Assembly (NCBI GenBank): GCA_902768825.1
Contig: CACXMR010000005.1
Location: 15,012 to 79,011, forward strand
Origin: an uncultured Ruminococcus sp.
GTDB taxonomy: Bacteria > Bacillota > Clostridia > Oscillospirales > Acutalibacteraceae
Direction: 5' to 3'
DNA length: 64,000 bases
This document shows, piece by piece, positions 17,231 to 26,828 of the stretch. The notes under the pieces were generated by a model. That model had not been told where the DNA came from. It saw only the letters and a list, made by a program, of their open reading frames with translations, and ran no database searches. Position numbers and translations under genes: made by a program. Numbering within the stretch: position 1 is the first letter of the stretch; each line of letters opens with the position of its first letter.

Positions 17231-19489
17231 ATGGATAAAAAAGTATTTGATGTCGCCTGGGAAGGCTTTGAAGGCAGAATATGGAAGCTGGAGATAAACA
17301 CCAGAGATTTCATTCAGAAGAACTACCGCCCCTATGACGGAGACGAGAGCTTCCTTGCAGGCCCCACAGAGGCTACCCAAAAGCTCTGGGGTGTGGTGCA
17401 GAAGCTTCAGAAGGAGGAGAGAGCAAAGGGCGGCGTCCTTGACATGGAAACCAAGGTTGTGTCCGGCCTGACATCCTATGGAGCAGGATATATCAGCAAC
17501 GACAAGGATCTTGAAAAGGTGGTGGGTCTTCAGACAGACAAGCCTCTGAAACGTGCCTTTATGCCCTTTGGCGGGATAAAGATGGCGGAGCAGGCCTGCG
17601 AGACCTACGGATATATTCCTGACCCCGAATTGCACAAGATTTTTACTGAGTATGTCACCACGCATAATCAGGGAGTTTTTGACGCCTATACCCCTGAGAT
17701 GAAGGCTGTGCGTCACAATAAGATAGTCACCGGTCTGCCGGATACCTACGGCAGGGGACGAATCGTGGGTGACTATAGGCGAGTGGCTCTTTATGGCATA
17801 GATTATCTTATTGAGCAGAAGAGGAACGATTTTGCCAACTGCGGCAACGGAACCATGACAGAAGAGGTCATCCGTCTGCGTGAGGAGATATCAAAGCAGA
17901 TCAAGGCTCTCTATGGAATGAAGGAGATGGCAAAGCTCTATGGCTTTGATATTTCCGCTCCGGCTAAGAACGCAAGAGAGGCCGTGCAGTGGCTTTACTT
18001 TGGATATCTGGCGGCTATCAAGACCCAGAACGGCGCCGCTATGAGCGTAGGCAGAGTGTCCACGTTCCTTGACATCTATATTCAGAGAGATCTGGACAAG
18101 GGTATACTTACGGAGATGGAAGCTCAGGAGCTTATTGATCACTTTGTAATGAAGTGCAGGATCGTGAAGTTTGCCCGTATCCCGTCATATAACCAGCTCT
18201 TCTCCGGCGATCCGGTATGGGCGACCCTTGAGGTGGCAGGCATCGGCTGTGACGGACGTTCCATGGTAACAAAGAACGACTTCCGTTTCCTCCACACTCT
18301 TGAAAATATGGGACCTTCACCGGAGCCGAACCTTACAGTGCTCTATTCCTCGGCACTGCCCGATACCTTCAAGAAGTATGCTTCAAAGATTTCCATTGCC
18401 ACAAGCTCCGTGCAGTATGAGAACGACGACGTTATGAAGCCCGTATGGGGAGACGATTATTCCATCTGCTGCTGTGTTTCGGCAACTCAGACCGGCAAGG
18501 AGATGCAGTTCTTCGGCGCCCGTGCAAACCTTGCAAAGTGCCTGCTCTATGCCCTCAACGGAGGCGTTGACGCCAAAAACCGTGAGCAGGTGGCTCCTCC
18601 CTACAAGAGGATAACATCTGATTACCTTGATTATAACGAGGTCATTGCTGCTTTTGAGGTGATGATGGACTGGCTTGCCGGCCTTTATGTCAATACCCTT
18701 AACCTTATCCACTATATGCACGACAAGTATTATTATGAGGCTGCCGAGATGGCACTTATTGACACTGACGTGCGCCGTACATTTGCAACCGGCATTGCAG
18801 GCTTCTCCCATGTGGTTGACTCCCTCAGTGCTATCAAATACGCCAATGTAAAGGCTATCCGTGATGATGCGGGTATCTGCATTGATTTCAAGACCGAGGG
18901 AGACTTCCCACGCTACGGCAACGATGACGACAGAGCCGATGATATTGCCGTATGGCTGCTCAGGACCTTCCTCACAAAAATAAAGAAGCACCACACTTAT
19001 CGTAATTCCGAGCCTACCACGTCTATCCTGACCATTACCTCCAATGTGGTTTACGGCAAGGCTACAGGAAATCTTCCTGACGGCAGACGTGCAGGCGCAC
19101 CTCTTGCTCCCGGAGCTAATCCCAGCTACGGCGCTGAGAAAAACGGACTGCTTGCGTCCCTCAATTCTCTTGCTAAGCTGCCTTATCACTGGGCTCTCGA
19201 CGGTATCTCCAACACCCAGACCATCAGTCCTGATGCTCTCGGTCACACCGATCAGGAGCGTATTGACAACCTTGTTCAGGTAATGGACGGCTACTTCGAT
19301 CAGGGCGCCCACCATCTGAATGTTAATGTTTTTGGCACGGAAAAGCTTATCGATGCTATGGAGCACCCCGAAAAGGAAGAGTATGCAAACTTTACTATCC
19401 GTGTTTCGGGCTATGCTGTAAAATTCATCGACCTCACCAGAGAGCAGCAGCTGGACGTTATTGCCCGTACCTGCCACAAAACTCTTTAA
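17231..19489 (+). CDS. pflB: Pyruvate formate-lyase (formate C-acetyltransferase)
   Basis: A 752-residue glycyl-radical enzyme that converts pyruvate and CoA to acetyl-CoA and formate. The catalytic cysteine pair lies in [20 protein letters not shown] (Cys413-415, one cysteine more than the usual pair). The radical glycine is Gly727 in RVSGYAVKF. Length equals that of classical PFL, and blocks such as [16 protein letters not shown] confirm true PFL rather than a glycerol or diol dehydratase. AGGAGGAG precedes the ATG. pflA follows at once. Confidence 0.97.
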   Translation: MDKKVFDVAWEGFEGRIWKLEINTRDFIQKNYRPYDGDESFLAGPTEATQKLWGVVQKLQKEERAKGGVLDMETKVVSGLTSYGAGYISNDKDLEKVVGLQTDKPLKRAFMPFGGIKMAEQACETYGYIPDPELHKIFTEYVTTHNQGVFDAYTPEMKAVRHNKIVTGLPDTYGRGRIVGDYRRVALYGIDYLIEQKRNDFANCGNGTMTEEVIRLREEISKQIKALYGMKEMAKLYGFDISAPAKNAREAVQWLYFGYLAAIKTQNGAAMSVGRVSTFLDIYIQRDLDKGILTEMEAQELIDHFVMKCRIVKFARIPSYNQLFSGDPVWATLEVAGIGCDGRSMVTKNDFRFLHTLENMGPSPEPNLTVLYSSALPDTFKKYASKISIATSSVQYENDDVMKPVWGDDYSICCCVSATQTGKEMQFFGARANLAKCLLYALNGGVDAKNREQVAPPYKRITSDYLDYNEVIAAFEVMMDWLAGLYVNTLNLIHYMHDKYYYEAAEMALIDTDVRRTFATGIAGFSHVVDSLSAIKYANVKAIRDDAGICIDFKTEGDFPRYGNDDDRADDIAVWLLRTFLTKIKKHHTYRNSEPTTSILTITSNVVYGKATGNLPDGRRAGAPLAPGANPSYGAEKNGLLASLNSLAKLPYHWALDGISNTQTISPDALGHTDQERIDNLVQVMDGYFDQGAHHLNVNVFGTEKLIDAMEHPEKEEYANFTIRVSGYAVKFIDLTREQQLDVIARTCHKTL

Positions 19490-19530
19490 TCTCTGTGTCT
19501 GCGGATGCTTTTGTCAAGGAGGGACAGCTC

Positions 19531-20271
19531 TTGGATCAGAAGGATATCACCGGAAATGTTCATGCCCTTGAGAGCTTCGGCCTTGTGGACGGTCCCGGAG
19601 TGAGGTTTGTGATTTTTATGAAGGGCTGTCGTATGCGCTGTCAGTTTTGTCACAATCCCGATACCTGGAGCGGTGTCGGCAGGCAGTGGAGTGCAGGGGA
19701 GCTTTATGCCCATGTCAGGAAATATAAAAGCTACTGGAAAAACAACGGCGGCATTACCGTCAGCGGCGGCGAACCTCTTTTGCAGATGGATTTTGTCACG
19801 GAGCTTTTCAGACTGGCAAAGGCCGAGGGCATTCACACGGCGATAGACACTGCCGGGGAGCCGTTTTGCACCGAACCCGGTTATCTTGAGAGCTTTGACA
19901 GACTGATGGAGCTGACCGATCTGTTCATTCTTGATCTGAAAATGATGGATCCGGAGGGCCACAGGAGGCTGACAGGCAAAGGGAACGATAACATCCTGAC
20001 GCTTGCTAAATATCTTTCAGACCACGGCAGGAGGCTCTGGATAAGACACGTTCTTGTGCCCGGTCTTACCGACGGCGAAGAGGACCTTTCCTCAATGAGT
20101 GAGTTTATTTCCTCGCTAAAAACCGTTGACAGGGTGGAGGTCTTGCCATATCACACCCTGGGCGTATCAAAATGGAAGGACCTTGGCATTGATTACCCAC
20201 TTGAAGGCGTTCCCGTTCCCACGGATGAACAGGTCAGACGGGCAGAATTGCTTCTTCATATAACAAAATAA
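19531..20271 (+). CDS. pflA: Pyruvate formate-lyase activating enzyme
   Basis: A 246-residue radical SAM enzyme that makes the glycyl radical on PflB. The cluster motif is CRMRCQFCHNPDTW, followed by GGITVSGGEPLLQ. The frame opens at a GTG (19495), but the TTG at 19531 is preferred: AAGGAGGG lies seven bases before it and the protein then has the usual PflA length, with HALESFGLVDGPGVRF near the N-terminus. It lies 41 bases after pflB. Confidence 0.95.
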   Translation: MDQKDITGNVHALESFGLVDGPGVRFVIFMKGCRMRCQFCHNPDTWSGVGRQWSAGELYAHVRKYKSYWKNNGGITVSGGEPLLQMDFVTELFRLAKAEGIHTAIDTAGEPFCTEPGYLESFDRLMELTDLFILDLKMMDPEGHRRLTGKGNDNILTLAKYLSDHGRRLWIRHVLVPGLTDGEEDLSSMSEFISSLKTVDRVEVLPYHTLGVSKWKDLGIDYPLEGVPVPTDEQVRRAELLLHITK

Positions 20272-20275
20272 ATTA

Positions 20276-20316
20276 ACAGCTCATCGGAAGGAATGATCCG
20301 GTGAGCTGTTTCTGTT
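20276..20316. terminator. Bidirectional terminator between pflA and the anti-sigma gene
   Basis: Arms ACAGCTCATCGG (20276-20287) and CCGGTGAGCTGT (20298-20309) pair with one wobble around a 10-base loop, with T-rich DNA after it (TTCTGTTT) and an AT-rich strand on the other side. It separates convergent genes. Confidence 0.7.
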
Positions 20317-20333
20317 TGTCAGATATAGTTTTT

Positions 20334-21308
20334 TCATGGGTAGAGATATACTTTTGAAAAAGCGTCAAAGAGCTGTGTTACTTCGCTGTCGTTCCACTGG
20401 GAGCCGAAACTGAGAGTTGAGTCGCCGCTTTTTGCGGTGATATAGACTGCACCGTCAGTATAAGCCTTGATATCTATTTCTGAATACTCCCTCTGACCTA
20501 TGACGATGCTTATTGCGGGATTATTACTCCTTACGATCAGCTCTGCCGTGGGGGGCTGAATAGGCTCATGGTCATCACTGCCAAGGAGATACTTGTCTGT
20601 CATCATGCCGGCAGCTGCCTGCATCAGGCTGTAAAGACCGGTTTTTGAAAGCTCTGTTGCATTGCCGTTGAAAAACAGCTCACAGCCTATATTATCCGGA
20701 AGGCTTACCTGATTTACAGGCGTCTTGTGGGTGTCTGAGGGGGTTTCAGCTGAGGATGATGGCTGATTTTCGTATGCTATTTCGGGATCCGCAAAGCGAG
20801 ACTGTTCACTGGCAATGGTCTCGCCTTCTTTTGCAGGAATGTTATCGCTCCTCGCCGGGATAGAGTAGCTGCTGCTGCCATCCTTTATCGAATCAAAATC
20901 CAAATCCTTTGATGTGCTTTTGGTGCCGATGCCGGCTTTGTTTTCGGATATGGATGTCGAGGGGTTCAGGTTATTGGTCTGACTTGTTGACGATGAATTT
21001 TCCCACGGCATTTTCATATTGGTATCAGACACGTTTGAGGAATTGTTTATCAGTTTTGGCACGATCACCAATGCCACAGCAACCAGAAATACCGCTGCGG
21101 CAGCACTTGCAAAGCCGGCGAGCCTGAAGGGCAGCGGCTTCTTTTTCTTTTCATTAAAGCCTGCCTCTATGTCACTCAGAAAATCCTCCGGGAAGCTGTG
21201 CACCGGAACAGGGCCGTCCTGGGCAGGAATGTCGCCCCCGTGGAGATATTCATGCCCGTATTCTCTGAGGCTTTGAGTCAGCAGCCTGTCAAAATCCTTA
21301 TCCTTCAT
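20334..21308 (-). CDS. Anti-sigma-factor-like membrane protein
   Basis: A 324-residue protein. A cytosolic N-terminal part of about 60 residues (MKDKDFDRLLTQSLREYGHE) is followed by one membrane helix (about residues 62-88, ASAAAAVFLVAVALVIVP), a Ser/Asn-rich linker and an extracytoplasmic domain of about 140 residues. Its start overlaps the end of the ECF sigma gene by 11 bases. This gene order and topology are those of a transmembrane anti-sigma factor. No zinc-binding HxxxCxxC motif is seen, so it is not the classical ZAS type. Confidence 0.7.
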   Translation of the reverse strand: MKDKDFDRLLTQSLREYGHEYLHGGDIPAQDGPVPVHSFPEDFLSDIEAGFNEKKKKPLPFRLAGFASAAAAVFLVAVALVIVPKLINNSSNVSDTNMKMPWENSSSTSQTNNLNPSTSISENKAGIGTKSTSKDLDFDSIKDGSSSYSIPARSDNIPAKEGETIASEQSRFADPEIAYENQPSSSAETPSDTHKTPVNQVSLPDNIGCELFFNGNATELSKTGLYSLMQAAAGMMTDKYLLGSDDHEPIQPPTAELIVRSNNPAISIVIGQREYSEIDIKAYTDGAVYITAKSGDSTLSFGSQWNDSEVTQLFDAFSKVYLYP

Positions 21309-21843
21309 TTATCCCAACCCCTTCCAGCTTGGATTTGAGAAGCGTTCTTGCACGGTGAAGCCTGACCTTGACGTTTTCGGGTGTGAGACCCAGGTTCTCA
21401 GCGATATCGTTAATGCTGAGGTCACAGTAATACTTCAGCATGATAACGTCAGAGTATTTGCTGTCCAGAGACTTGACCATCTCAAACAGTATGCGCCTGA
21501 TATCCTTTTTTTCTGCGTCCTCAGAGATATCCGGCAGCATTTCATAGTCCTTGTATATCTCCTCGGTGACGTTCTCTCTTTTGCGGTGATTGTAGATGCG
21601 AAAAGCTGCGTTCCTGACGGTAATGGTCAAAAAGCTTCTCATCTGGTTTGAATCAAGGTGCTTGTATCTGTCGTAATTCTTTGCAAGTGAGAGGAAGGCA
21701 TCGTGGACGGCATCCTCAGTGGAGGCTTCATCACCGAGGATACGGTATGTATAGTTGAACATGAAATCCCTGTTCTGCATATAGATCTGCTCAAAGGTTT
21801 TTTTGTCCTCGGCATTGTCTATCATGGCAAGAAGGATCAGCAT
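21298..21843 (-). CDS. ECF-type RNA polymerase sigma factor
   Basis: A sigma-70 family protein of about 181 residues with region 2 (YMQNRDFMFNYTYRILGDEASTEDAVHDAFL written across about residues 17-50) and region 4 helix-turn-helix (CDLSINDIAENLGLTPENVKVRLHRA). No regions 1 or 3 are present, as in ECF sigmas. Starts at 21852 (GTG), 21849 and 21843 are in frame; 21843 is best spaced from GGGTG. It is followed by the overlapping anti-sigma-like gene. Its regulon cannot be read here. Confidence 0.88.
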   Translation of the reverse strand: MLILLAMIDNAEDKKTFEQIYMQNRDFMFNYTYRILGDEASTEDAVHDAFLSLAKNYDRYKHLDSNQMRSFLTITVRNAAFRIYNHRKRENVTEEIYKDYEMLPDISEDAEKKDIRRILFEMVKSLDSKYSDVIMLKYYCDLSINDIAENLGLTPENVKVRLHRARTLLKSKLEGVGINEG

Positions 21844-21897
21844 TTTCATCACCCGCTTATTTTAATAATCGATCTGCGCTGAAAAGGTTACAGATAT

Positions 21898-21925
21898 ATT
21901 ATATATTATTTGATAAATTTTGCAA
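21898..21925 (-). promoter_or_regulatory. Promoter of the ECF sigma operon
   Basis: On the minus strand, TTGCAA (21920-21925) and TATAAT (21898-21903) are 16 bases apart, about 55 bases above the start. It looks like a housekeeping promoter, so an autoregulated ECF promoter is not evident. Confidence 0.45.
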
Positions 21926-21938
21926 TAGAAAATGTCAA

Positions 21939-22090
21939 GGGGACTGCCGCTCCCAATTCGCGGCGCAGAGCCTGCGCTCCCCTGTTCGTGGCGGCAAGCT
22001 GCCGCTCCCCTGTTCGCGGGGGCAGATAAACGAATTTGTAAATGCACCCTTGCGGTTGTTACTTTCTTCACGCGGACATTGAAGTATAGC
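21939..22090 (-). repeat. R2 dispersed palindromic repeat, inverted copy
   Basis: Inverted relative to 4530-4708 and alignable with it over about 150 bases (GTCCGCGTGAAGA, GTAACAACCGC, GGGTGCATTTACAAATTCG, then GGGAGCGGCAG blocks). Here the palindromic unit occurs three times, one of them degenerate. It separates the ECF sigma promoter from the nifJ terminator region. Confidence 0.75.
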
Positions 22091-22148
22091 TTCTCAATGA
22101 CATTCATCGCTAAATCGGCACCGGCGGCTCGCTGGATTTATGACAGAG

Positions 22149-22188
22149 AAAAATTCCCGACACTGATGTGATTATCAGTGCCGGGAAT
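22149..22188 (-). terminator. Terminator of nifJ
   Basis: On the minus strand, ATTCCCGGCACTGAT pairs with ATCAGTGTCGGGAAT with a single wobble and is followed by TTTTTCTC. It lies about 100 bases beyond the nifJ stop, with repeat R4 in between. Confidence 0.75.
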
Positions 22189-22204
22189 ATTATGATTTAA
22201 TTTG

Positions 22205-22284
22205 CAGGTGCAGGACCGTCACGGTCCTGCCGAGGGGTCCAGGGGGCGAGGAGCCCCTTGGCGGGGTTTGGGGTGGAACCCCAA
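22205..22284 (+). repeat. R4 dispersed GC-rich repeat, copy 1
   Basis: Contains CAGGACCGTCACGGTCCTG (perfect palindromic arms) and GGGGCGAGGAGCCCC-type hairpins, then GGGTTTGGGGTGGAACCCC. It resembles 53952-54075. It ends three bases from the nifJ stop codon. Confidence 0.65.
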
Positions 22285-22286
22285 GA

Positions 22287-25200
22287 TTATTTGCCGGCTC
22301 TGGTCTTGAGCTCGTCGTATCTGTCGATGGACTTCTCTTCTGCCTTCTTGAAGAGCTCTTCTGCTCTTGTGGGGAAGGAACGGGTAAGAGCACTGTAACG
22401 AGCCTCACCGAGGATGAAGTCACGATAGGATGTAGTGGGAGCCTTGCTGTCAAGGATGAAGGGGTTCTTGCCCTCTGCCTTGAGGAGCGGGTTGTAACGG
22501 AACATATTCCAGTAACCGCACTCAACAGCCTTCTTCATCTCAGCCTGGCAGTTCTTCATGCCGCCCTTGATGGAGTGCATCTCGCAGGGAGCATAGCCGA
22601 TGATGAGTGAAGGACCGGGATAAGCCTCAGCCTCCTGGATAGCCTTGAGGGTCTGGTTCTGGTCTGCGCCCATAGCGATCTGAGCAACATAGATGTAGCC
22701 ATAGGACATAGCGATGTCTGCAAGGCTCTTCTTAGCGATAGCCTTACCTGCAGCAGCAAACTGTGCTACCTGACCGATCTGTGAAGCCTTGGATGCCTGT
22801 CCGCCGGTGTTGGAGTAAACCTCAGTATCGAATACCATGATGTTTACATCCTCGCCGGAAGCAAGAACGTGGTCAACGCCGCCGAAGCCGATATCATAAG
22901 CCCAGCCGTCGCCGCCGAAGATCCATACTGACTTCTTAGCAAGGAACTCCTTGTTCTCGAGCACGTCAAGTCTGTTTGCGCAGTCACAGTCAAGCTTCTC
23001 AAGCTCTGCGATAACAGCCTTAGCAGCAGCGGTGTTCTTGAGGGTGTCGTCCTTTGTAGCCATGAAGTCTGCAATAGCAGCCTTAACGCTCTCGGGAGCC
23101 TTCTCAGAAGCAGCGATCTCCTCGAGCTCAGCGATGAGTCTGTCACGGATAGCCTTCTGGCCGAGATACATACCAAAGCCGTGCTCAGCATTGTCCTCAA
23201 AGAGGGAGTTAGCCCATGCGGGGCCGTGGCCTTCCTTGGTTACTGTGTAAGGACAGGTAGCAGCAGGACCGCCCCAGATGGAGGAACAGCCTGTAGCGTT
23301 GGAGATGTACATTCTGTCGCCGAAGAGCTGAGTAACGAGACGAGCATAGGATGTCTCGGCGCAGCCTGCGCAGGAACCGGAGAACTCAAGCAGGGGCTGC
23401 TTATACTGGCTGCTGATGACGTTCATAACAGCAGTAGTCTCGGGCTTCTCTGTTACGTTTGCAACGCAATAATCGAATACCTTCTGCTGGTCATACTGTG
23501 TCTCAGCGGGAACCATCTTAAGTGACTTGGTGGGACATACGCCTACGCAGACGGAGCATCCCATACAATCCATGGGGGAGATAGCGAGGGTATATTTGTA
23601 ATCTGTCTTAACAACAGGCTTGGGAGCGATCTTTGTGTTCTCAGGAGCAGCAGCAGCCTCAGCCTCGTTCATAGCGAAGGGTCTGATGGTAGCGTGCGGG
23701 CAAACGAATGAACACTTGTTACACTTTGCACAGGTCTCTGCGTTCCACTCAGGAACCATCACAGCAACGCCGCGCTTCTCATAAGCGGATGCGCCAAGCT
23801 CAAAGGTACCGTCAACGTGGTCAACAAATGCAGATACGGGCAGTGAATCGCCGTCCATCTTATCAACAGGCTCAAGGATGGTCTTGACCATCTTGACAGT
23901 CTCAGGCTTGCCCTCGAGAGCCTTCTCAGCTGTCTCGGCTGTTGCGTCAGCCCATGCAGCGGGAACGTCTACCTTTACGAATGCGGTAACGCCTGCGTCG
24001 ATAGCCTTGTGGTTCATGTCAACGATATCCTGGCCCTTCTTGAGGTAGGACTTGGTAGCGGCATCCTTCATGTGCTGAACAGCCTCTTCGATAGGCATAA
24101 CCTTTGCAAGAGCAAAGAATGCAGCCTGGAGGATGGTGTTTGTACGCTTGCCCATACCGATCTGCTCAGCAAGGTCGATAGCGTTAACGGTATAGAGCTG
24201 GATGTTGTTCTTAGCAATATACTGCTTTGTCTCAGCGTTGAGATGCTTGTCAAGCTCTTCGGGAGTCCACTGGCAGTTGATGAGGAACACGCCGCCGGGC
24301 TTAACGTCCTGAACCATCTTATAGCCCTTGAGGATGTAGGAGGGGTTATGGCAGGCAACAAAGTCAGCCTTGTTGATATAGTAGGGGCTCTTTATGGGCT
24401 TGTCACCGAAACGGAGATGTGAGATTGTCACGCCGCCGGTCTTCTTGGAGTCATACTGGAAGTAAGCCTGAACGTACTTCTGGGTATAGTCACCAATGAT
24501 CTTGATGGAGTTTTTGTTTGCACCGACAGTACCGTCGCCGCCGAGACCCCAGAACTTGCACTCGATGGTGCCTTCTGCAGCCGTGTTGGGAGCGGGCTTC
24601 TCTTCGAGAGAGAGGCAGGTAACGTCGTCGTTGATGCCCAGTGTGAACTGAGCCTTGGGAGCGTCCTTAGCAAGCTCGTCATATACTGCAAATACGCTTG
24701 AAGGAGGTGTATCCTTGGAACCGAGGCCATATCTGCCGCCGATTACCTTGATATCTGACTTGCCCTGAGCTGCGAGAGCTGCTACTACGTCAAGGAACAG
24801 AGGCTCGCCGAGAGCGCCGGGCTCCTTTGTTCTGTCGAGGACAGCGATCTTCTTGCAGGTTGCAGGGATAGCTTCAACGAGCTTGTCAGCTCTGAAGGGA
24901 CGATAGAGTCTTACCTTTACAAGGCCGACCTTCTCGCCTCTTGCGTTCATATAGTCAATAACTTCCTCTGCTACGTCGCAGATGGAGCCCATAGCGATGA
25001 TGACTCTCTCAGCATCCTCAGCACCATAGTAGTTGAAGAGCTTATAGTCTGTGCCGAGCTTCTCGTTGATCTTGCCCATATACTTCTCAACCATCTCAGG
25101 CACTGCATCATAATACTTGTTGCAGGCCTCTCTGTGCTGGAAGAAGATATCGCCGTTTTCGTGTGAGCCTCTCATTACAGGGTGATCAGGGTTAAGAGCT

Positions 25201-25817
25201 CTCTTTCTGAAGGCCTTTACAGCGTCCATATCGCACATATCCTTGAGATCCTCATAATCCCAGATAGCGATCTTCTGGATCTCGTGAGATGTACGGAAAC
25301 CATCAAAGAAGTTAAGGAAGGGAACTCTGCCCTCGATAGCTGCAAGGTGAGCTACAGGAGCAAGATCCATGACTTCCTGGGTGTTAGTCTCTGCGAGCAT
25401 TGCAAAGCCTGTCTGACGGCAAGCATAAACGTCTGAATGATCGCCGAAGATGTTGAGGGCGTGTGATGAAACGCAGCGCGCAGAAACGTGGAATACGCCG
25501 GGGAGAAGCTCACCAGCGATCTTGTACATATTGGGGATCATGAGAAGAAGTCCCTGTGAAGCGGTAAAGGTGGTGGTGAGAGCACCGGCATTCAGAGAGC
25601 CGTGAACTGTACCAGAAGCACCTGCCTCAGACTGCATTTCGGAGACCTTTACGGTTGTTCCGAAGATGTTTTTGAGACCCTGTGCTGACCACTGGTCAAC
25701 ATAGTCTGCCATCGGGCTGGACGGGGTGATCGGGTAAATACCTGCGACCTCGGTAAACGCATAAGCAACATGAGCCGCAGCGTTGTTACCGTCCATGGTT
25801 TTCATTTTTCTTGCCAT
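22287..25817 (-). CDS. nifJ: Pyruvate:ferredoxin (flavodoxin) oxidoreductase
   Basis: A 1176-residue single-chain PFOR that oxidises pyruvate and CoA to acetyl-CoA, CO2 and reduced ferredoxin. Domains in order: pyruvate-binding start (YAFTEVAGIYPITPSSPMAD), CoA and gamma-like domains, a two-cluster ferredoxin domain near residues 685-765 (CAKCNKCSFVCPHA and CMGCSVCVGVCP), and the C-terminal thiamine diphosphate domain (GGDGWAYDIGFGGVDHVLAS, then SNTGGQASK). Length matches the clostridial enzyme. AAGGAGGACAATACCAA precedes the ATG. It is transcribed alone. Confidence 0.97.
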   Translation of the reverse strand: MARKMKTMDGNNAAAHVAYAFTEVAGIYPITPSSPMADYVDQWSAQGLKNIFGTTVKVSEMQSEAGASGTVHGSLNAGALTTTFTASQGLLLMIPNMYKIAGELLPGVFHVSARCVSSHALNIFGDHSDVYACRQTGFAMLAETNTQEVMDLAPVAHLAAIEGRVPFLNFFDGFRTSHEIQKIAIWDYEDLKDMCDMDAVKAFRKRALNPDHPVMRGSHENGDIFFQHREACNKYYDAVPEMVEKYMGKINEKLGTDYKLFNYYGAEDAERVIIAMGSICDVAEEVIDYMNARGEKVGLVKVRLYRPFRADKLVEAIPATCKKIAVLDRTKEPGALGEPLFLDVVAALAAQGKSDIKVIGGRYGLGSKDTPPSSVFAVYDELAKDAPKAQFTLGINDDVTCLSLEEKPAPNTAAEGTIECKFWGLGGDGTVGANKNSIKIIGDYTQKYVQAYFQYDSKKTGGVTISHLRFGDKPIKSPYYINKADFVACHNPSYILKGYKMVQDVKPGGVFLINCQWTPEELDKHLNAETKQYIAKNNIQLYTVNAIDLAEQIGMGKRTNTILQAAFFALAKVMPIEEAVQHMKDAATKSYLKKGQDIVDMNHKAIDAGVTAFVKVDVPAAWADATAETAEKALEGKPETVKMVKTILEPVDKMDGDSLPVSAFVDHVDGTFELGASAYEKRGVAVMVPEWNAETCAKCNKCSFVCPHATIRPFAMNEAEAAAAPENTKIAPKPVVKTDYKYTLAISPMDCMGCSVCVGVCPTKSLKMVPAETQYDQQKVFDYCVANVTEKPETTAVMNVISSQYKQPLLEFSGSCAGCAETSYARLVTQLFGDRMYISNATGCSSIWGGPAATCPYTVTKEGHGPAWANSLFEDNAEHGFGMYLGQKAIRDRLIAELEEIAASEKAPESVKAAIADFMATKDDTLKNTAAAKAVIAELEKLDCDCANRLDVLENKEFLAKKSVWIFGGDGWAYDIGFGGVDHVLASGEDVNIMVFDTEVYSNTGGQASKASQIGQVAQFAAAGKAIAKKSLADIAMSYGYIYVAQIAMGADQNQTLKAIQEAEAYPGPSLIIGYAPCEMHSIKGGMKNCQAEMKKAVECGYWNMFRYNPLLKAEGKNPFILDSKAPTTSYRDFILGEARYSALTRSFPTRAEELFKKAEEKSIDRYDELKTRAGK

Positions 25818-25897
25818 TTGGTATTGTCCTCCTTTTTATTTTTAAGATTTTTTGCATCAATTCTGTGCATCATCTTAAAGAGTACCATTCTCGGATG

Positions 25898-25952
25898 CAG
25901 TGTTATGCACTGTACCAATGATAATTTTAACACTTTTTTATAATTATGTAAA
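25898..25952 (-). promoter_or_regulatory. Promoter and leader palindrome of nifJ
   Basis: On the minus strand, TTTACA (25947-25952) and TAAAAT (25924-25929) are 17 bases apart. Just below the predicted transcription start lies a perfect inverted repeat CAGTG-TTATG-CACTG (25898-25912), which could be an operator or a small leader hairpin. It does not match the Rex consensus I know. Confidence 0.5.
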
Positions 25953-26096
25953 GTGGAAAAATGTAAATATTTTATATTTTCTAAACCGGCTTTAAAAATT
26001 TTTGAGTGATAATGTCATGGAGCCTGGCAAAACCGGCTGTTTCTGACAAAGCCGGAGCCTTTGTGGCTTTTAGTCAAAAACCTGGGACCAAGGAGC

Positions 26097-26125
26097 TTTA
26101 CAACACACAAAAAATGATGTATAAT
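26097..26125 (+). promoter_or_regulatory. Promoter of the Nudix-membrane protein-hemW operon
   Basis: TTTACA (26097-26102) and TATAAT (26120-26125) are 17 bases apart, about 72 bases above the Nudix start. The region 25953-26096 before it is non-coding. Confidence 0.65.
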
Positions 26126-26196
26126 AAAGCGTTGTAGATAATCAAGGCATCAGGAGCGGGAGAGACAGCCCGCCGCTTTTTGGGAGGTAATGTCAC

Positions 26197-26781
26197 ATGA
26201 GCGCTGCAGATCAGACAAAAAAGAGCGGTGTGCCGCATTTTGAAAAAACCATAGAGTCCGAGGATAAGTTTGTGGGCAGGGTCATCCATGTAAAGCTGGA
26301 CAAGGTAGAGCTGGAGGACGGCAGTGAGGCTATGCGTGAGGTGGTGGCTCATCCCGGAGGGGTGGCTGTGGCTGCTCTGACAGAAAACAATGAGCTGCTT
26401 TTTGTAAGGCAGTTTCGTTATCCATACAAGGAGATACTGCTGGAGCTGCCGGCAGGCAAGCTGGAAAAGGGAATGGATCCCCTTGAAAACGGCAAGCGTG
26501 AGCTGCTGGAGGAGACCGGAGCCATAGGCAGGGAATATATGACCCTGGGCAAGCTCTATCCCAGTCCCGGATATTGCGGTGAGATCATCCATCTCTATTT
26601 CTGCAAGGTGGATCACTATGACAGCCAGAGACTTGACGAGGGAGAGTTCCTTGACGTGCTGAGGATACCCCTTGATAAGGCAGTGCAGATGGTGCTCAAC
26701 GGAGAGCTTCCGGATTCCAAGACTCAGACGGCGGTTCTCAAGGTGGCTATGCTTATGAGCAGGCCGACTCCTGAGCTGTGA
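26197..26781 (+). CDS. Nudix hydrolase, ADP-ribose pyrophosphatase type
   Basis: A 194-residue Nudix enzyme. The N-terminal region and LPAGKLEKGMDPLENGKREL, then LEETGA, match ADP-ribose pyrophosphatases, which split ADP-ribose to AMP and ribose 5-phosphate. The REXXEE catalytic core is intact, but the first acidic position of the box, usually Glu before DP, is Met. GGGAGG precedes the ATG. It heads a three-gene set with a membrane protein and hemW. Confidence 0.88.
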   Translation: MSAADQTKKSGVPHFEKTIESEDKFVGRVIHVKLDKVELEDGSEAMREVVAHPGGVAVAALTENNELLFVRQFRYPYKEILLELPAGKLEKGMDPLENGKRELLEETGAIGREYMTLGKLYPSPGYCGEIIHLYFCKVDHYDSQRLDEGEFLDVLRIPLDKAVQMVLNGELPDSKTQTAVLKVAMLMSRPTPEL

Positions 26782-26828
26782 AATAACCCCCGCAGCGGAG
26801 GTTCCGTCTTGGGGGAAAGGAGTAAGTT

